Part shown: positions 53,367-62,031 of the stretch, in pieces | Layout of the letters: each line of letters opens with the position of its first letter | Numbering within the stretch: position 1 is the first letter of the stretch | Source: Streptomyces sp. NBC_01198 | GTDB taxonomy: Bacteria; Actinomycetota; Actinomycetes; Streptomycetales; Streptomycetaceae | DNA length: 64,000 nt | Direction of reading: 5' to 3' | Assembly: GCF_036010485.1 (NCBI RefSeq) | Contig: NZ_CP108568.1 | Location: forward strand, 4,595,001 to 4,659,000 | The notes under the pieces: generated by a model | Told to the model about the DNA's origin: nothing | The model's database searches: none | The model's input: the letters and a program-made list of their open reading frames with translations, nothing else | Program-made: the position numbers and the translations under genes

Positions 53367-54242
53367 ATGGACGGCAGGGAAGAGTTCGGCAGCTTCCTCC
53401 GTGCCGCCCGCGCCCGTACGGCGCCCACCACGGTCGCCGGGCTTGCGGCCGGCGGTCCCGGCGACGGTCCTCGGCAGCGCCGGGTCAAAGGTCTGCGCCG
53501 CGAAGAGGTCGCCCAGCTCGCCGGCGTCAGCTTCGACTACTACGCCCGGCTCGAGCAGGGCCGCATCGGCCATGTCTCCGACGCGGTGCTGGCAGGCGTC
53601 GCGGACGCCCTCAGCCTCGACCAGGCGGAGCGCCGCTATCTGCGCGATCTGATGGAGGGGCCGCGCCGCCCCTCCACGGCGTCCCGCGTCGGCACCTCGC
53701 CGTCTCGGGGTGAACGGGCGCGGCCGACGATCCGGCGCCTCGTGGACGCCTTCGCCGACGTACCCGTGATGGTGACGGGCCGCGGCATGGATGTCCTGGC
53801 GGTGAACGCCCTGGCAGCCGAGATCTTCTTCGACTCCGCCACCGTGCCGGCCTCCGGGCGGAACCTCGCGGTGTGGACCTTCCTGGTCCCGGAGGCAGGG
53901 GAGCGGTTCGTCGAGTGGGAGCAGATCGCCGAGGGCATGGCCCACGGCCTGCGCATGCAGGCGGCAAGCCACCCCGACGACCCCCGGGTGGCCGAGGTGA
54001 TCGCGACGCTGCGCGACCGCAGTGCGGACTTCCGCCTGATGTGGGCGAAGCAGGGCGCTTTCGAGTGCACCTTCGCCAGCAAGCTGATGCGCCACCCCGC
54101 GGTCGGCGAGTTCCGGCTCGACTGCGAGGCCTTCCCCGTACCGGGCAGCGCGGTCCAGAAGATGAACGTCCACAGCGCCCCCGCCGGCTCGCCCGCCGAG
54201 AGCAAACTGGCCGAGCTGCGCGGACTCCTCGTCCCAGCCTGA
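53367..54242 (+). CDS. XRE family regulator, MmyB-like ligand domain
   Basis: A 291-residue regulator. The N-terminal HTH has RRVKGLRREEVAQLAGVSFDYYARLEQGR, the hallmark of the MmyB family. The C-terminal PAS-like domain has VPVMVTGRGMDVLAVNALAAEIF and ends in MNVHSAPAGSPAESKLAEL. Such regulators commonly sit divergent from an oxidoreductase or similar target. Here that is the DJ-1/SnoaL gene on the left. The start is ATG 53367. Confidence 0.9.
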   Translation: MDGREEFGSFLRAARARTAPTTVAGLAAGGPGDGPRQRRVKGLRREEVAQLAGVSFDYYARLEQGRIGHVSDAVLAGVADALSLDQAERRYLRDLMEGPRRPSTASRVGTSPSRGERARPTIRRLVDAFADVPVMVTGRGMDVLAVNALAAEIFFDSATVPASGRNLAVWTFLVPEAGERFVEWEQIAEGMAHGLRMQAASHPDDPRVAEVIATLRDRSADFRLMWAKQGAFECTFASKLMRHPAVGEFRLDCEAFPVPGSAVQKMNVHSAPAGSPAESKLAELRGLLVPA

Positions 54243-54372
54243 ACGCCGGCGGGCGCGGGCTGATCATTTGCGCAGGCGGACGCCGGGGCCAGCACCGGGC
54301 GGCGGCGAGCTGCCGGCTGGACGCGTGGCCGGCGGCACGTACCAGGCGCGAGGGCGCCTCGCCGCCGACCGG

Positions 54373-55959
54373 TCACGCGCTCGGCACCGCGGCCGGTCGG
54401 GACAGCACCTGGTCGAGGACGTCGGTGAGGAAGCGTGCCGGGTCCGGGGGCGGCGTCGTGGTGCGCAGCGCGACGATCGCGTCCGGACGTACGAGCAGGG
54501 CTCCGGTGGCGGGGAGCCAGGGGGCGGGGACCCGGTGGGCCGGGAGGCCGGCGTGCGAAGCCGCGGCGAGCCAGCGGTCGCCGGCGGCGCCCACCAGCAG
54601 GGTCCAGCGGGAGGCGACCAGGTCGAGCGTGGAGACCCCGTCGACCCACGCGTGGGGCACCCGCGAGCCCGGCGACCCGTCGAGTGCCGCCGCCAGGTCG
54701 ACGGTGGACGGGAGTTCGGGCTGCGGGTCGACGACGGCGGCCGAGGCGTACCGCTGGCCGAGGTGCACGACGGGCGCTGCCCACACTCCTGCCGCGGCCC
54801 TGGCGGCGTCGGCCTCGGGGCCACGGCCCCAGTGCAGCTTCGGGTCGGCGTACCGGCGCATTGCCTGGTCCAGCGTCGCCGCGGCGACCGGCTCGCGCTC
54901 CTGGGCGTAGGTGTCGAGCAGGCCGGCGCCCGCCTCGCCGTGGTGGACGGCGGCCAGTTTCCACGCCAGGTTGTGGGCGTCGGCGACGCCGGTGTTGAGG
55001 CCGAACGCGCCCAGGGGCGCCACGGTGTGCGCGGCGTCGCCGACGAGGAAGACGCGGCCGGCGGCGAAGCGGTCGGCCAGCGAGCTCCGGGGGCGCCACG
55101 GGAGCACGCTGCGGACCTCGACGTCGAGTTCGGGATCGCCGACCGCCGCCCGGACGAGCGCGGCGCAGCGCTCGGATGTGAAGTCGTCGGGGCGCTCGCC
55201 TCCTTCGATGTCGCAACCGACGTGCAGGACCCAGTTCGTCTCGCCGTCCACGGTCACCAGCAGGCCCGGCGCCTCCGGCGTGGTGATCGTGCAGGTGCCG
55301 AAGGACATCCCCCGCAGATGGGGGCGCAGATCAGCGCGGAACAGTATGTTGATCTTCGACTTGCCCAGGTCGCCGGCCCCCGAGGCGCCCACGCCGAGTG
55401 CGGTCCGCACGGAGCTGTGCGCGCCGTCCGCGGCCACCACGTGCGCGCAGCGCAGCGAGTAGTGGCCGTCGGGGCCCGCCAGTTCGACGTCGGCCCCCTC
55501 GGCGTCCTGCGCGATGCCGACCAGGCGGGTCGACCAGCGCAGATCCGCTCCGCGGCGCTCCAGGTGGGCCGCCACCACGGCGTCGAGGCGGTCCTGCGCG
55601 CAGACGCCGCGCAGCCGGAACGGCGTCAGGTCAAGTTCGGCGGCGGGCGGGGTCGCCATGGCCATGGTCACGACGTCGCCCGCACCCATGTCGACGACGG
55701 TCCGCGCCACCGCCTTGCCGGTGGCGCCCCTGAGGTCGACCGCGCCGGCGTCGACGGCCGCGTCGAGCCCGAGTTCGCGCAGGATCTCGACGGTACGCGC
55801 CCCGATGCCGGTGGCGCGCGGGTGGACGGACGGCCCTGACCGGCGTTCGACGAGCACCGCGGGGACGCCGTGGTGGACGAGCAGCGCGGCGGTGAGCAGT
55901 CCGACGCTGCCGCCTCCGACCACGAGCACCGGCACATCTGGATACACTGTCTCCGTCAT
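54373..55959 (-). CDS. FAD-dependent aromatic monooxygenase (PHBH/phenol hydroxylase-like)
   Basis: A 528-residue flavoprotein of the FAD_binding_3 family. The N-terminal dinucleotide motif is VLVVGGGSVGLLTAALL, the middle has VVAADGAHSSVR (DG motif), and GRVFLVGDAAHTVAPLGAFGLNTGVADAHNLAWKL is the GD motif. The C-terminal thioredoxin-like domain is present. It hydroxylates aromatic or polyketide substrates using NAD(P)H. ATG 55959 lies inside a perfect palindrome that is probably the operator of the divergent TetR gene. A start at 55995 would add 12 residues. Confidence 0.92.
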   Translation of the reverse strand: MTETVYPDVPVLVVGGGSVGLLTAALLVHHGVPAVLVERRSGPSVHPRATGIGARTVEILRELGLDAAVDAGAVDLRGATGKAVARTVVDMGAGDVVTMAMATPPAAELDLTPFRLRGVCAQDRLDAVVAAHLERRGADLRWSTRLVGIAQDAEGADVELAGPDGHYSLRCAHVVAADGAHSSVRTALGVGASGAGDLGKSKINILFRADLRPHLRGMSFGTCTITTPEAPGLLVTVDGETNWVLHVGCDIEGGERPDDFTSERCAALVRAAVGDPELDVEVRSVLPWRPRSSLADRFAAGRVFLVGDAAHTVAPLGAFGLNTGVADAHNLAWKLAAVHHGEAGAGLLDTYAQEREPVAAATLDQAMRRYADPKLHWGRGPEADAARAAAGVWAAPVVHLGQRYASAAVVDPQPELPSTVDLAAALDGSPGSRVPHAWVDGVSTLDLVASRWTLLVGAAGDRWLAAASHAGLPAHRVPAPWLPATGALLVRPDAIVALRTTTPPPDPARFLTDVLDQVLSRPAAVPSA

Positions 55960-55976
55960 GGCTACATCGTAGCCAT
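55958..55976. promoter_or_regulatory. perfect palindrome covering the monooxygenase start codon, candidate TetR operator
   Basis: ATGGCTAC (55958-55965), ATC, GTAGCCAT (55969-55976). The monooxygenase start codon is inside the left arm and the TetR gene begins 39 bp to the right. Confidence 0.7.
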
Positions 55977-56014
55977 AAGAGAGAATGCCGGACAACGAGG
56001 AAAGGAACCACGCG

Positions 56015-56734
56015 ATGACCGACCCTGCCCCTCCGACGGTGTGGGCCCGCCCTCGCCCCGAACCACGCCGGCGCGCCCCGGGGGTGGACCGCTACGTGGC
56101 CGCCGCGCTGGCCGTCGCCGACGCGGAGGGCCTGGCCGCGGTGTCGATGCGCCGGGTCGCGGGCGACGTCGCGTCCGGAACGGCCACCCTCTACCGCTAC
56201 ATCGCCAACCGCGACGAGCTGGTGGACCTGATGGTCGACGCCGTGCGGGGCGAGGAACCGCTTCCCGAGCCCACCCGGGACTGGCGCACCGATCTGGCCG
56301 CGTTCGCCACCGCGCTGCGCGCGACTCTGATGCGGCACCCGTGGCTGGCGGGAGAACTGGCGGGCCGGCCCTCACTCGGCCCCAACTCGTTGCGCCGGTC
56401 CGAATCCGCGCTGCGTGCCGCCGTCGCGCTCACGCCCGACATCACCCTGGCCTCACAGGCGCTCGGCACCGTGCATTCGTACGTGCTCGGCTCGGTGGCC
56501 ACGCAGCAGGCCGCTCGGCGGGCCGAGCAGCGCACCGGCCTGACCGAGGAGCAGTGGCAGCGCAGCGTGGGCCCGTACATCAGCGAGGTCCTCGCGGCGG
56601 GCGAGCACCCGATGCTCGCCCGCCGCGTCCACGAAGGCGAGGAGGTCGACCCCGACGTCGAGTTCGCCTTCGGCCTGGACTGCGTACTCGACGGTCTCGC
56701 GGCCCGACTACCCAGACCGTCGGGAACTTCGTAG
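56015..56734 (+). CDS. TetR family transcriptional regulator (TetR_C class 1-like)
   Basis: A 239-residue regulator. The HTH is YVAAALAVADAEGLAAVSMRRVAGDVASGTATLYRYIANRDELVDLMVDAV. The C-terminal domain (HPWLAGELAGRPSLGPNSLRRSE, then GTVHSYVLGSV) resembles that of the TetR at 27875. ATG 56015 follows GGAAAGGA; ATG 55985 is an alternative. It is divergent from the FAD monooxygenase, which it probably represses through the palindrome at 55958. Confidence 0.92.
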   Translation: MTDPAPPTVWARPRPEPRRRAPGVDRYVAAALAVADAEGLAAVSMRRVAGDVASGTATLYRYIANRDELVDLMVDAVRGEEPLPEPTRDWRTDLAAFATALRATLMRHPWLAGELAGRPSLGPNSLRRSESALRAAVALTPDITLASQALGTVHSYVLGSVATQQAARRAEQRTGLTEEQWQRSVGPYISEVLAAGEHPMLARRVHEGEEVDPDVEFAFGLDCVLDGLAARLPRPSGTS

Positions 56735-56754
56735 CGCTGGCGGTCGCGTTGCCG

Positions 56755-57135
56755 GTGGCACAGGACTTCAACACGCAGCTGTGCGTGGACGACGGCATGA
56801 CGACCGATCTGCGCGATACGAACTGCAACGGTTACGCCGGAAACCTTCACCAGTTATGGGAGGACACCTCGGGCAACCCAGGCAACCGGACCTTCCGCAA
56901 CCTGGGAACGGGCCGCTGCCTGGACGACAGCGAGACGTTGAAACTGCGTACCATCGACTGCACGACGAATAACATCCACCAGCATTTCCAATGGGTCTTC
57001 ACCGGCAATTCGTCCTGGGCGATCGTGAGTGCCGCAAGGGGCAGGTGTCTCGACGACAGCCCGACACTCCATCTGCGCGATGCCCCCTGCAGCGATTTCG
57101 GCACCAATGACCACCAGGAGTTCTACTTCGGTTAG
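56755..57135 (+). pseudogene. 5'-truncated secreted beta-trefoil (ricin-type lectin-like) gene
   Basis: The frame encodes FNTQLCVDDGMTTDLRDTNC, TFRNLGTGRCLDDSETLKLRT and AARGRCLDDSPTLHLRDAPC, three repeats of the RCLD type typical of ricin-B/beta-trefoil carbohydrate-binding domains. Just before it the frame reads VALAVALPVAQ, like the end of a signal peptide, but its start lies inside the tetR 3' end without any start codon or ribosome site. So the gene seems to have lost its 5' end in a deletion that joined it to tetR. Confidence 0.6.
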
Positions 57136-57142
57136 AGCGTGG

Positions 57143-57718
57143 TCAACTGCCGTCGCCGGTCGTTGCCGCGTTGTTGACCGGGCAGTCACCCTCGCTCCGG
57201 CCGCATGCGGCGAAGTCGCACAGCCGGCACAGCCACGGCTGTGGACGGCCGTTGGTGCGGGCGGAGCGCTCCTCGGCTCGGGCGAGGGTCACTGTGGTCA
57301 GCATCCTGTCCAGCGTTGTCGCAAGACTCTCCAGCTCGTCCAAGGAGAGCGCCGCAAGCGCGCCCGCCAGTGACTGCTCGCGCGCTTGAAGGACGCGTGC
57401 GGCCGCGTCCCGGCCACGTGGGGTCAGGACGACGGAGACGGCCCGTCCGTCGTCCGCTCCGCCGCGTTCGACCAGGCCTTCCGCGGTGAGGCGGTCGACG
57501 AGGCGGACGGTGCCCGAGTGGCTCAGGCCGAGTACGGAACTCAACTGGGTGACCGTGCCGCCGTCGAGGAACTCGTGCAGCGCGGCGAGTGCGGCCGGGG
57601 TCGACGGGCCGAGCGACGCGACCGCTTCGACGGCGGAGTTCATCCGGTCGGCGACCACGAGGCTCAGGGCGCCCAGGACGTTGGCTGTGTGCTGGTGGCT
57701 TGACCGGGATTGCGTCAC
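57143..57718 (-). CDS. MarR family regulator with C-terminal cysteine cluster
   Basis: A 191-residue regulator. The winged helix has TVTQLSSVLGLSHSGTVRLVDRLTAEGLVERGGADDGRAVSVVLTPRGRD. After the usual MarR end, an extension of about 40 residues carries CRLCDFAACGRSEGDCPV, four cysteines in a pattern that could bind zinc or an Fe-S cluster or act as a redox switch. GTG 57718 is the start. It is divergent from the YdeI-like gene. Confidence 0.88.
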   Translation of the reverse strand: MTQSRSSHQHTANVLGALSLVVADRMNSAVEAVASLGPSTPAALAALHEFLDGGTVTQLSSVLGLSHSGTVRLVDRLTAEGLVERGGADDGRAVSVVLTPRGRDAAARVLQAREQSLAGALAALSLDELESLATTLDRMLTTVTLARAEERSARTNGRPQPWLCRLCDFAACGRSEGDCPVNNAATTGDGS

Positions 57719-57730
57719 GGCTCTACTTTA

Positions 57731-57745
57731 TGTGCATGAGTCACA
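57731..57745. promoter_or_regulatory. small dyad in the MarR/YdeI intergenic region
   Basis: TGTG-CATGAGT-CACA (57731-57745) in AT-richer DNA 13 bp upstream of the MarR start. It is a possible operator, but the arms are short. Confidence 0.3.
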
Positions 57746-57832
57746 CACAGTCTACAGGGCAGCGCACGGGCTCGCCAGGCGGTCGGCCGTTCCGCCTGAG
57801 CCCCCGTCCGGTGGCCGCACCGTAGCGCCGCC

Positions 57833-58429
57833 GTGACCGATCTCGAGGAGTTGCTTGTCCAGGACGCCGAGGCGTGGCATGCCTGGCTGGACGGTCACCA
57901 CGACGACCACCCAGGGGTCTGGCTGGTGCTGCACAAGAAGGGCGGCCGGGTGACGGCCCTGACCTACGCGCAAGCGCTCGACGAGGCGTTGTGCGTCGGC
58001 TGGATCGACGGGCAGATCGCCCGGCGTGACGACGGCAGCTACCGCCAGCGCTTCACCCCTCGTCGGCCGAACAGCCCCTGGTCCGCCAGGAACGTCGAGT
58101 ACGTCGCCCGCCTTACCGCGGCCGGACGGATGCGGCCGGCCGGAATCGCGGCAGTCGATGCGGCCAAGGCGTCAGGACAGTGGCAGGCGGCCTATCGCGG
58201 GCAGGCCGACATGCAGATCCCGTCCGACCTGGCTCAGGCGCTGGCGGCCGACCCGGCCGCGGCCGCGACGTTCGACCAACTGGACGCGGCCAACCGCTAC
58301 TCCATCGTCTACCGGCTCAACGCCGTCAAGCGCCCGGCCACCCGTGAGCGCAAGCTGGCCGAGTACGTCGACATGCTCGCGCGCGGCGAATCCCTCCACC
58401 CCCGCAGGTCCCGGAAGGACCCTCAGTAA
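57833..58429 (+). CDS. YdeI/OmpD-associated family protein
   Basis: A 198-residue protein of the YdeI family. It has HAWLDGHHDDHPGVWLVLHKKG, LDEALCVGWIDGQIARRDDGSYRQRFTPRRPNSPWSARNVEYVARL and the C-terminal RKLAEYVDMLARGE, the standard family blocks. The family is linked to peptide resistance in enterobacteria, but its function in actinobacteria is not established. GTG 57833 is the start. The divergent MarR protein may regulate it. Confidence 0.9.
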   Translation: MTDLEELLVQDAEAWHAWLDGHHDDHPGVWLVLHKKGGRVTALTYAQALDEALCVGWIDGQIARRDDGSYRQRFTPRRPNSPWSARNVEYVARLTAAGRMRPAGIAAVDAAKASGQWQAAYRGQADMQIPSDLAQALAADPAAAATFDQLDAANRYSIVYRLNAVKRPATRERKLAEYVDMLARGESLHPRRSRKDPQ

Positions 58430-58506
58430 CCGGGACGTCCACGACAACCAGCACCGGCCGCGAGGCGCGGCTGACGGTTGTCGGCGCGGTCCCATGGCGT
58501 GCGCGC

Positions 58507-59009
58507 ATGACCCATGCCCAGCCAGGAACCGCACCGGGTACGGCTGTTGAGCAGCACCTCGCGACGATTGACGCGTTGCTCGCGCAGCCGTTGCCCGAGG
58601 CGGACTTCGCCGACGTGACCGGGTTGGGGGCCCGGGGTACCGGGTGCGCGTCCTGCAGGTCAGCCGGGACTTCTGGGCGGACGACGACGGGCAGGCACGG
58701 GTGGAGGCCGAGGCCGGGCTGCGGGCCTGCCTCGACGCCCTGAGCGCACGGCTGGGGACGCGTTGGGGGAATCCGGTCGCCGTGGAGCTGGGGCCGTACC
58801 TCAGCGCCAGTTGCACGGGAGAAGCCGTGCCAGAGCCGATCGACTTCCTCTGCCAGCAGGCGGTGAGCATGCAGGTGTGGCCGCTGGGGGACGGCGATCG
58901 CTGGCTCGCGCTGTCGATCGGCCAAGGGGACAAGGAGCTTCCGCTCGAACTCCTCGCCACCGTCGGCCGGGCCGCCGCGCTCGATCTGGACCTCGGTGAC
59001 CGCTCCTGA
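58507..59009 (+). pseudogene. hypothetical gene interrupted by a single-base frameshift in a G-run
   Basis: ATG 58507 opens a frame (VEQHLATIDALLAQPLPEADFADVTGLG) that loses sense at the GGGTTGGGGGCCCGGGG run (58621-58637). A second frame continues from there as YRVRVLQVSRDFWADDDGQARVEAE and ends at 59009. Adding one G in the run would join both parts into a protein of about 167 residues. It is either a real mutation or a sequencing error in a homopolymer. Translation of the second part alone could begin at GTG 58644. Function is unknown. Confidence 0.65.
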
Positions 59010-59094
59010 GCGGAGCCCGACACACGGGTGCCGGCCTGCGGACCAGGGAGGCGGGTGGGGGAGGACTCCCCGCCTCCCTGCTCGGAGCCGCGGG

Positions 59095-59886
59095 TCAGCC
59101 CGCCAGGGCGGGGAGTGCCGCTTCGGCCACCGGATAGCTCGTCGCCGTCATCGCCTGCTCGATGGCGTACGAGTAGTCCAGTGGCGGCAGCGGCTGGCCG
59201 CGCTTGAGCTGGACGGTGACCCAGTCGAAGCCGGAGGTGCCGTTGAACGCCGTGCATTGGAGCTGGACTTCGACGAACTTGGCGCCGGGCTCGGTGTCGC
59301 CCCACAACGGCGTGCCGAAGCAGTGCGGTGTGAGCCGGGTGATGACGGACTGCTCGGCCGAGGCGAGCGTGGACCTGAGCAACACGGTGCTCTCGCCCGC
59401 GTAGGTGCGGGCGAACAGGGCGATGGGACCAACGGTGTTGATCGCGAACCCGACGCTGTCGACCGCGTGCAGGTCGGAGAAGGCGTTGACGTCCGCCTGG
59501 GCGAGCGTGACGCAGCTCGTCGTGGCGGCGGCGAACGCCTGCGCGTTGTCCGGTGACAGCACCCGGATGTCGGCGACCTCGATCACCGCGCTGCGGGCGC
59601 AGGCCTGCACGTCGGCCGCCTGGACCGCGTCGATCTCGTTGAGGATCTGGGTCTTGGCGACGGTGATCGCGTTCTCGATCTGCGTCGTCGCCTGGTCGAG
59701 GGTGAGCGCCCCGCCGAAGAACTTCTGGTAGGCGTCATAGGCCTGCTTCACGTAACCCGCGTAGCCGGTGAAATCCCCGATCGAGGCGGCCTGGGCGGGC
59801 GTCGAACCGCTCGCGGCCACCAGGACGACGGCGGTGGCCAGCGCGGTCACCGTACCGGACAGCCGGGCGGTCAAGGTCCCTGGCAT
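59095..59886 (-). CDS. secreted protein of unknown function
   Basis: A 263-residue protein with a clear Sec signal peptide: basic start, hydrophobic TVTALATAVVLVAASGS and cleavage after AQA near residue 37. The mature part begins with helices (YVKQAYDAYQKFFGGALTLDQATTQIENAITVAKTQILNEID). It contains four or five cysteines (VQACARS, TTSCVTL, PHCFGT, LQCTAF), which could form disulfides. No catalytic family is recognised. ATG 59886 is the start. Confidence 0.75.
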   Translation of the reverse strand: MPGTLTARLSGTVTALATAVVLVAASGSTPAQAASIGDFTGYAGYVKQAYDAYQKFFGGALTLDQATTQIENAITVAKTQILNEIDAVQAADVQACARSAVIEVADIRVLSPDNAQAFAAATTSCVTLAQADVNAFSDLHAVDSVGFAINTVGPIALFARTYAGESTVLLRSTLASAEQSVITRLTPHCFGTPLWGDTEPGAKFVEVQLQCTAFNGTSGFDWVTVQLKRGQPLPPLDYSYAIEQAMTATSYPVAEAALPALAG

Positions 59887-60045
59887 CGTACGAACTCCCC
59901 TCCGTGTGAACGTGCGAGCGTGCGAATGTTGCAACGTCGGTCCCGTGCAGCATGGTTCGGCCGGTGACCGGTCGCCATACGCGGCTCTGCGTATCCCCCG
60001 GGCCACGGCGGCCGGATACGCTGGAACCGGTGACGGGGGGCCCGG

Positions 60046-60879
60046 ATGCGCAGCGTGAGCGCGATCAGCGACCTGGATCTGCGCGCCCTGGCGGGGATCG
60101 TCCAGGAGGAACGCACCGACGTGCCGGCGCAGGGGCTGCCACCGTCGTTGCTCGGCGACCTGATGGGCCAGATCCGCTGTGACGAGCTGACCGTCGCGGG
60201 CTTCGACAGCCACCGGCAGGCGTGGTGGCTGGGGCAGTCGCTGGCCGGTGGCGGCGAGACGAGGGACGTGGCCGGTGACCTGGCCGACGACCGGGCGGAC
60301 AACGAGGCTGACACCGACGCGGACTTGAGGCACTGGGAGCACTACTGGGACTGCCGGCCGTGCAGTCACCCCGACCGCAGCGGCGACCTGCGCAGCGTCG
60401 TGACGATCGCGGACTTCTACTCGGCCAGGCAGTGGCACAGCACCGGGATGTACACCGACTACTACCGGCCGCTGGGGATCGAGCACGAGCTCATGCTCTG
60501 CATGCCCGCCGGTACGCCGGGGACCGGCGGCCCCGGCCGGACCTTGCGGATCTTCCTCTTCCGCGGGCCCGGCCCGGACTTCTCCGAGCGCGACCGCGCG
60601 CTGCTCACGTTGCTGCGGCCGCACCTGCACGAGGCCTACCTGGACGCCGAGCGGCGCCGGCATCCCACACCCCAGCTGACGCCCCGGCAGTGGCAGTTGC
60701 TGCACCTGCTCGCCGAAGGGCACACCAACAGCCAGATCGCGCGCCGGCTGGGCCTGTCGGAAGGCACGGTCCGCAAGCACCTGGAGAACGCCTACCGCCG
60801 GCTGCACGTCTCGCACCGCATGGCCGCGGTGGCCCGGGCGTTCCCGGCTGGGGTGTCCCCGCAGTGGCGCCCCCGCTGA
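60046..60879 (+). CDS. LuxR-type HTH transcriptional regulator
   Basis: A 277-residue regulator. The C-terminal LuxR/GerE HTH reads LTPRQWQLLHLLAEGHTNSQIARRLGLSEGTVRKHLENAYRRLHVSHRMAAV. The N-terminal 200 residues are a sensor-like region of the kind found in streptomycete LuxR proteins that lack a receiver domain (HWEHYWDCRPCSHPDR, YTDYYRPLGIEHEL). ATG 60046 is the start. It is divergent from the secreted protein gene across 160 bp. Confidence 0.9.
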   Translation: MRSVSAISDLDLRALAGIVQEERTDVPAQGLPPSLLGDLMGQIRCDELTVAGFDSHRQAWWLGQSLAGGGETRDVAGDLADDRADNEADTDADLRHWEHYWDCRPCSHPDRSGDLRSVVTIADFYSARQWHSTGMYTDYYRPLGIEHELMLCMPAGTPGTGGPGRTLRIFLFRGPGPDFSERDRALLTLLRPHLHEAYLDAERRRHPTPQLTPRQWQLLHLLAEGHTNSQIARRLGLSEGTVRKHLENAYRRLHVSHRMAAVARAFPAGVSPQWRPR

Positions 60880-60907
60880 GGTGGTAGCGGGAGAAGGGGA
60901 GCCGGCG

Positions 60908-61228
60908 TCAGTGGGCCCGGTGGATGTTCAGCGCCACGACGCCGACGATGATCAGGGCGATGCCCGTCCACTGGGGCCAGCCGAGGGACTCGCCGAACGC
61001 CGCCGCCCCGACGCCCGCGACGACCGCGGTACCGACACCCGACCAGACGGCGTAGGCCACCGACACCGGGATCTGGGTCAGGGCCCGGCCGAGCAGCACG
61101 AACGACACCACGTACCCGATCACCACGGCGATGGTGGGGAGCAAGCGGGTATACCCGTCGGTGAGTTTGAGGCAGCTGGTCGCGCAGACCTCGGAGACGA
61201 TGGCGAGGCCGAGCAGCACGTACGGCAA
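60908..61228 (-). CDS. small multidrug resistance (SMR) family transporter
   Basis: A 106-residue protein with four membrane helices. The essential glutamate is in IVSEVCATSCLKLTDGYTRL, and AYAVWSGVGTAVVAGVGAAAFGE matches EmrE/QacE-type pumps. It works as an antiparallel or parallel dimer exchanging cationic drugs for protons. The start appears to be TTG 61228 after GGGAG (GTG 61219 is an alternative). It is downstream of the HAD gene on the same strand but behind a terminator-like hairpin. Confidence 0.9.
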   Translation of the reverse strand: MPYVLLGLAIVSEVCATSCLKLTDGYTRLLPTIAVVIGYVVSFVLLGRALTQIPVSVAYAVWSGVGTAVVAGVGAAAFGESLGWPQWTGIALIIVGVVALNIHRAH

Positions 61229-61268
61229 GGTGACTCCCGTAGAAGGTAGGCGGGCGGGCTCGGCCCCC

Positions 61269-61297
61269 AAAAGGGGCCCGGACGCCGAGCGGGCCCG
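61269..61297 (-). terminator. hairpin with T-run between HAD and SMR genes
   Basis: On the minus strand GGGCCCG pairs with CGGGCCC (61290-61296 with 61274-61280), followed by C and TTTT (61269-61272). It separates the HAD gene from the SMR gene. Confidence 0.6.
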
Positions 61298-61311
61298 GCC
61301 CCCCGGCGGGC

Positions 61312-61989
61312 TCAGGCCCCGCCGGCGGCGAGTGACGCGAGCAGCGCCAGGTCGACCTCCTCCAGGCTGCCGACCACCAGCACCCCCGGCTCCCCGGCGA
61401 TCGGCACCGTCGACGGCACCGCCACCACGTGGCAGCCGGCCGCCCGCGCGGAGGACAGGCCGAGCGGGCTGTCCTCCACCGCGACGCAGTCCCGCGGCGG
61501 GACCCCGAGACGGGCCGCCGCGGCGAGATACGGGTCCGGGGCGGGCTTGGTACGGGCGGTGTCCTCGGCCGTCACGGTCAGGGCGAACCAGTGCGCCCCC
61601 AGCGTCCGCAGCACCAGGTCCACGACCCGCCGCGGGGACGCGGTGACCAGGGCGGCGGGCACCGCGGCGTCCCGGAGCTCCGCGAGCAGCCGCAGCGCGC
61701 CGGGCCGCGGGCGTACGTCGCCGGCCACCCGTGCGGCGAAGGCGCCGTCGAGGTCGCGGGCGATCTCCGCCTCGGGCACGGCGGGGGCGGCCGTCCGGCG
61801 CAGATACCTCGCGGTGTGCGCGACCGGGCGGCCGAGGACGTCCGGCAGGTCGACGTCGGTCAACCCGTACCCCAGCCGGTCCGCGACCTCGCTGACCGCC
61901 CCCCACCACAGGTGCTCGGTGTCGACGAGGGTGCCGTCCATGTCGAACAGGACGGCGGCGGGGCGGGCCGGGGTGCTGGGCGTGTGCAC
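61312..61989 (-). CDS. HAD family phosphatase (beta-phosphoglucomutase/phosphonatase-like)
   Basis: A 225-residue HAD hydrolase. Motif I is VLFDMDGTLVDTEHLW, motif II is ALVTASPR, the lysine is in RTKPAPDPY, and motif IV is CVAVEDSPLG. It acts on a small phosphorylated metabolite. It lies 42 bp after the ABC ATPase gene on the same strand. As the ABC importer resembles 2-aminoethylphosphonate-type systems, the two may act together in phosphorus uptake, which is inference. GTG 61989 is the start. Confidence 0.88.
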   Translation of the reverse strand: MHTPSTPARPAAVLFDMDGTLVDTEHLWWGAVSEVADRLGYGLTDVDLPDVLGRPVAHTARYLRRTAAPAVPEAEIARDLDGAFAARVAGDVRPRPGALRLLAELRDAAVPAALVTASPRRVVDLVLRTLGAHWFALTVTAEDTARTKPAPDPYLAAAARLGVPPRDCVAVEDSPLGLSSARAAGCHVVAVPSTVPIAGEPGVLVVGSLEEVDLALLASLAAGGA

Positions 61990-62031
61990 GAATGCCTTTC
62001 CGGACGGGAGGAGTTGGGGTGGGGCAGCGGG

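Noticed and set aside
61229..61311. mini-ykkC/guanidine-type riboswitch before the SMR gene
   Set aside because: The region has a terminator-like hairpin and a CTACGGGAG ribosome site, but not the paired hairpins with ACGR loops. The pump is also of EmrE/QacE type.
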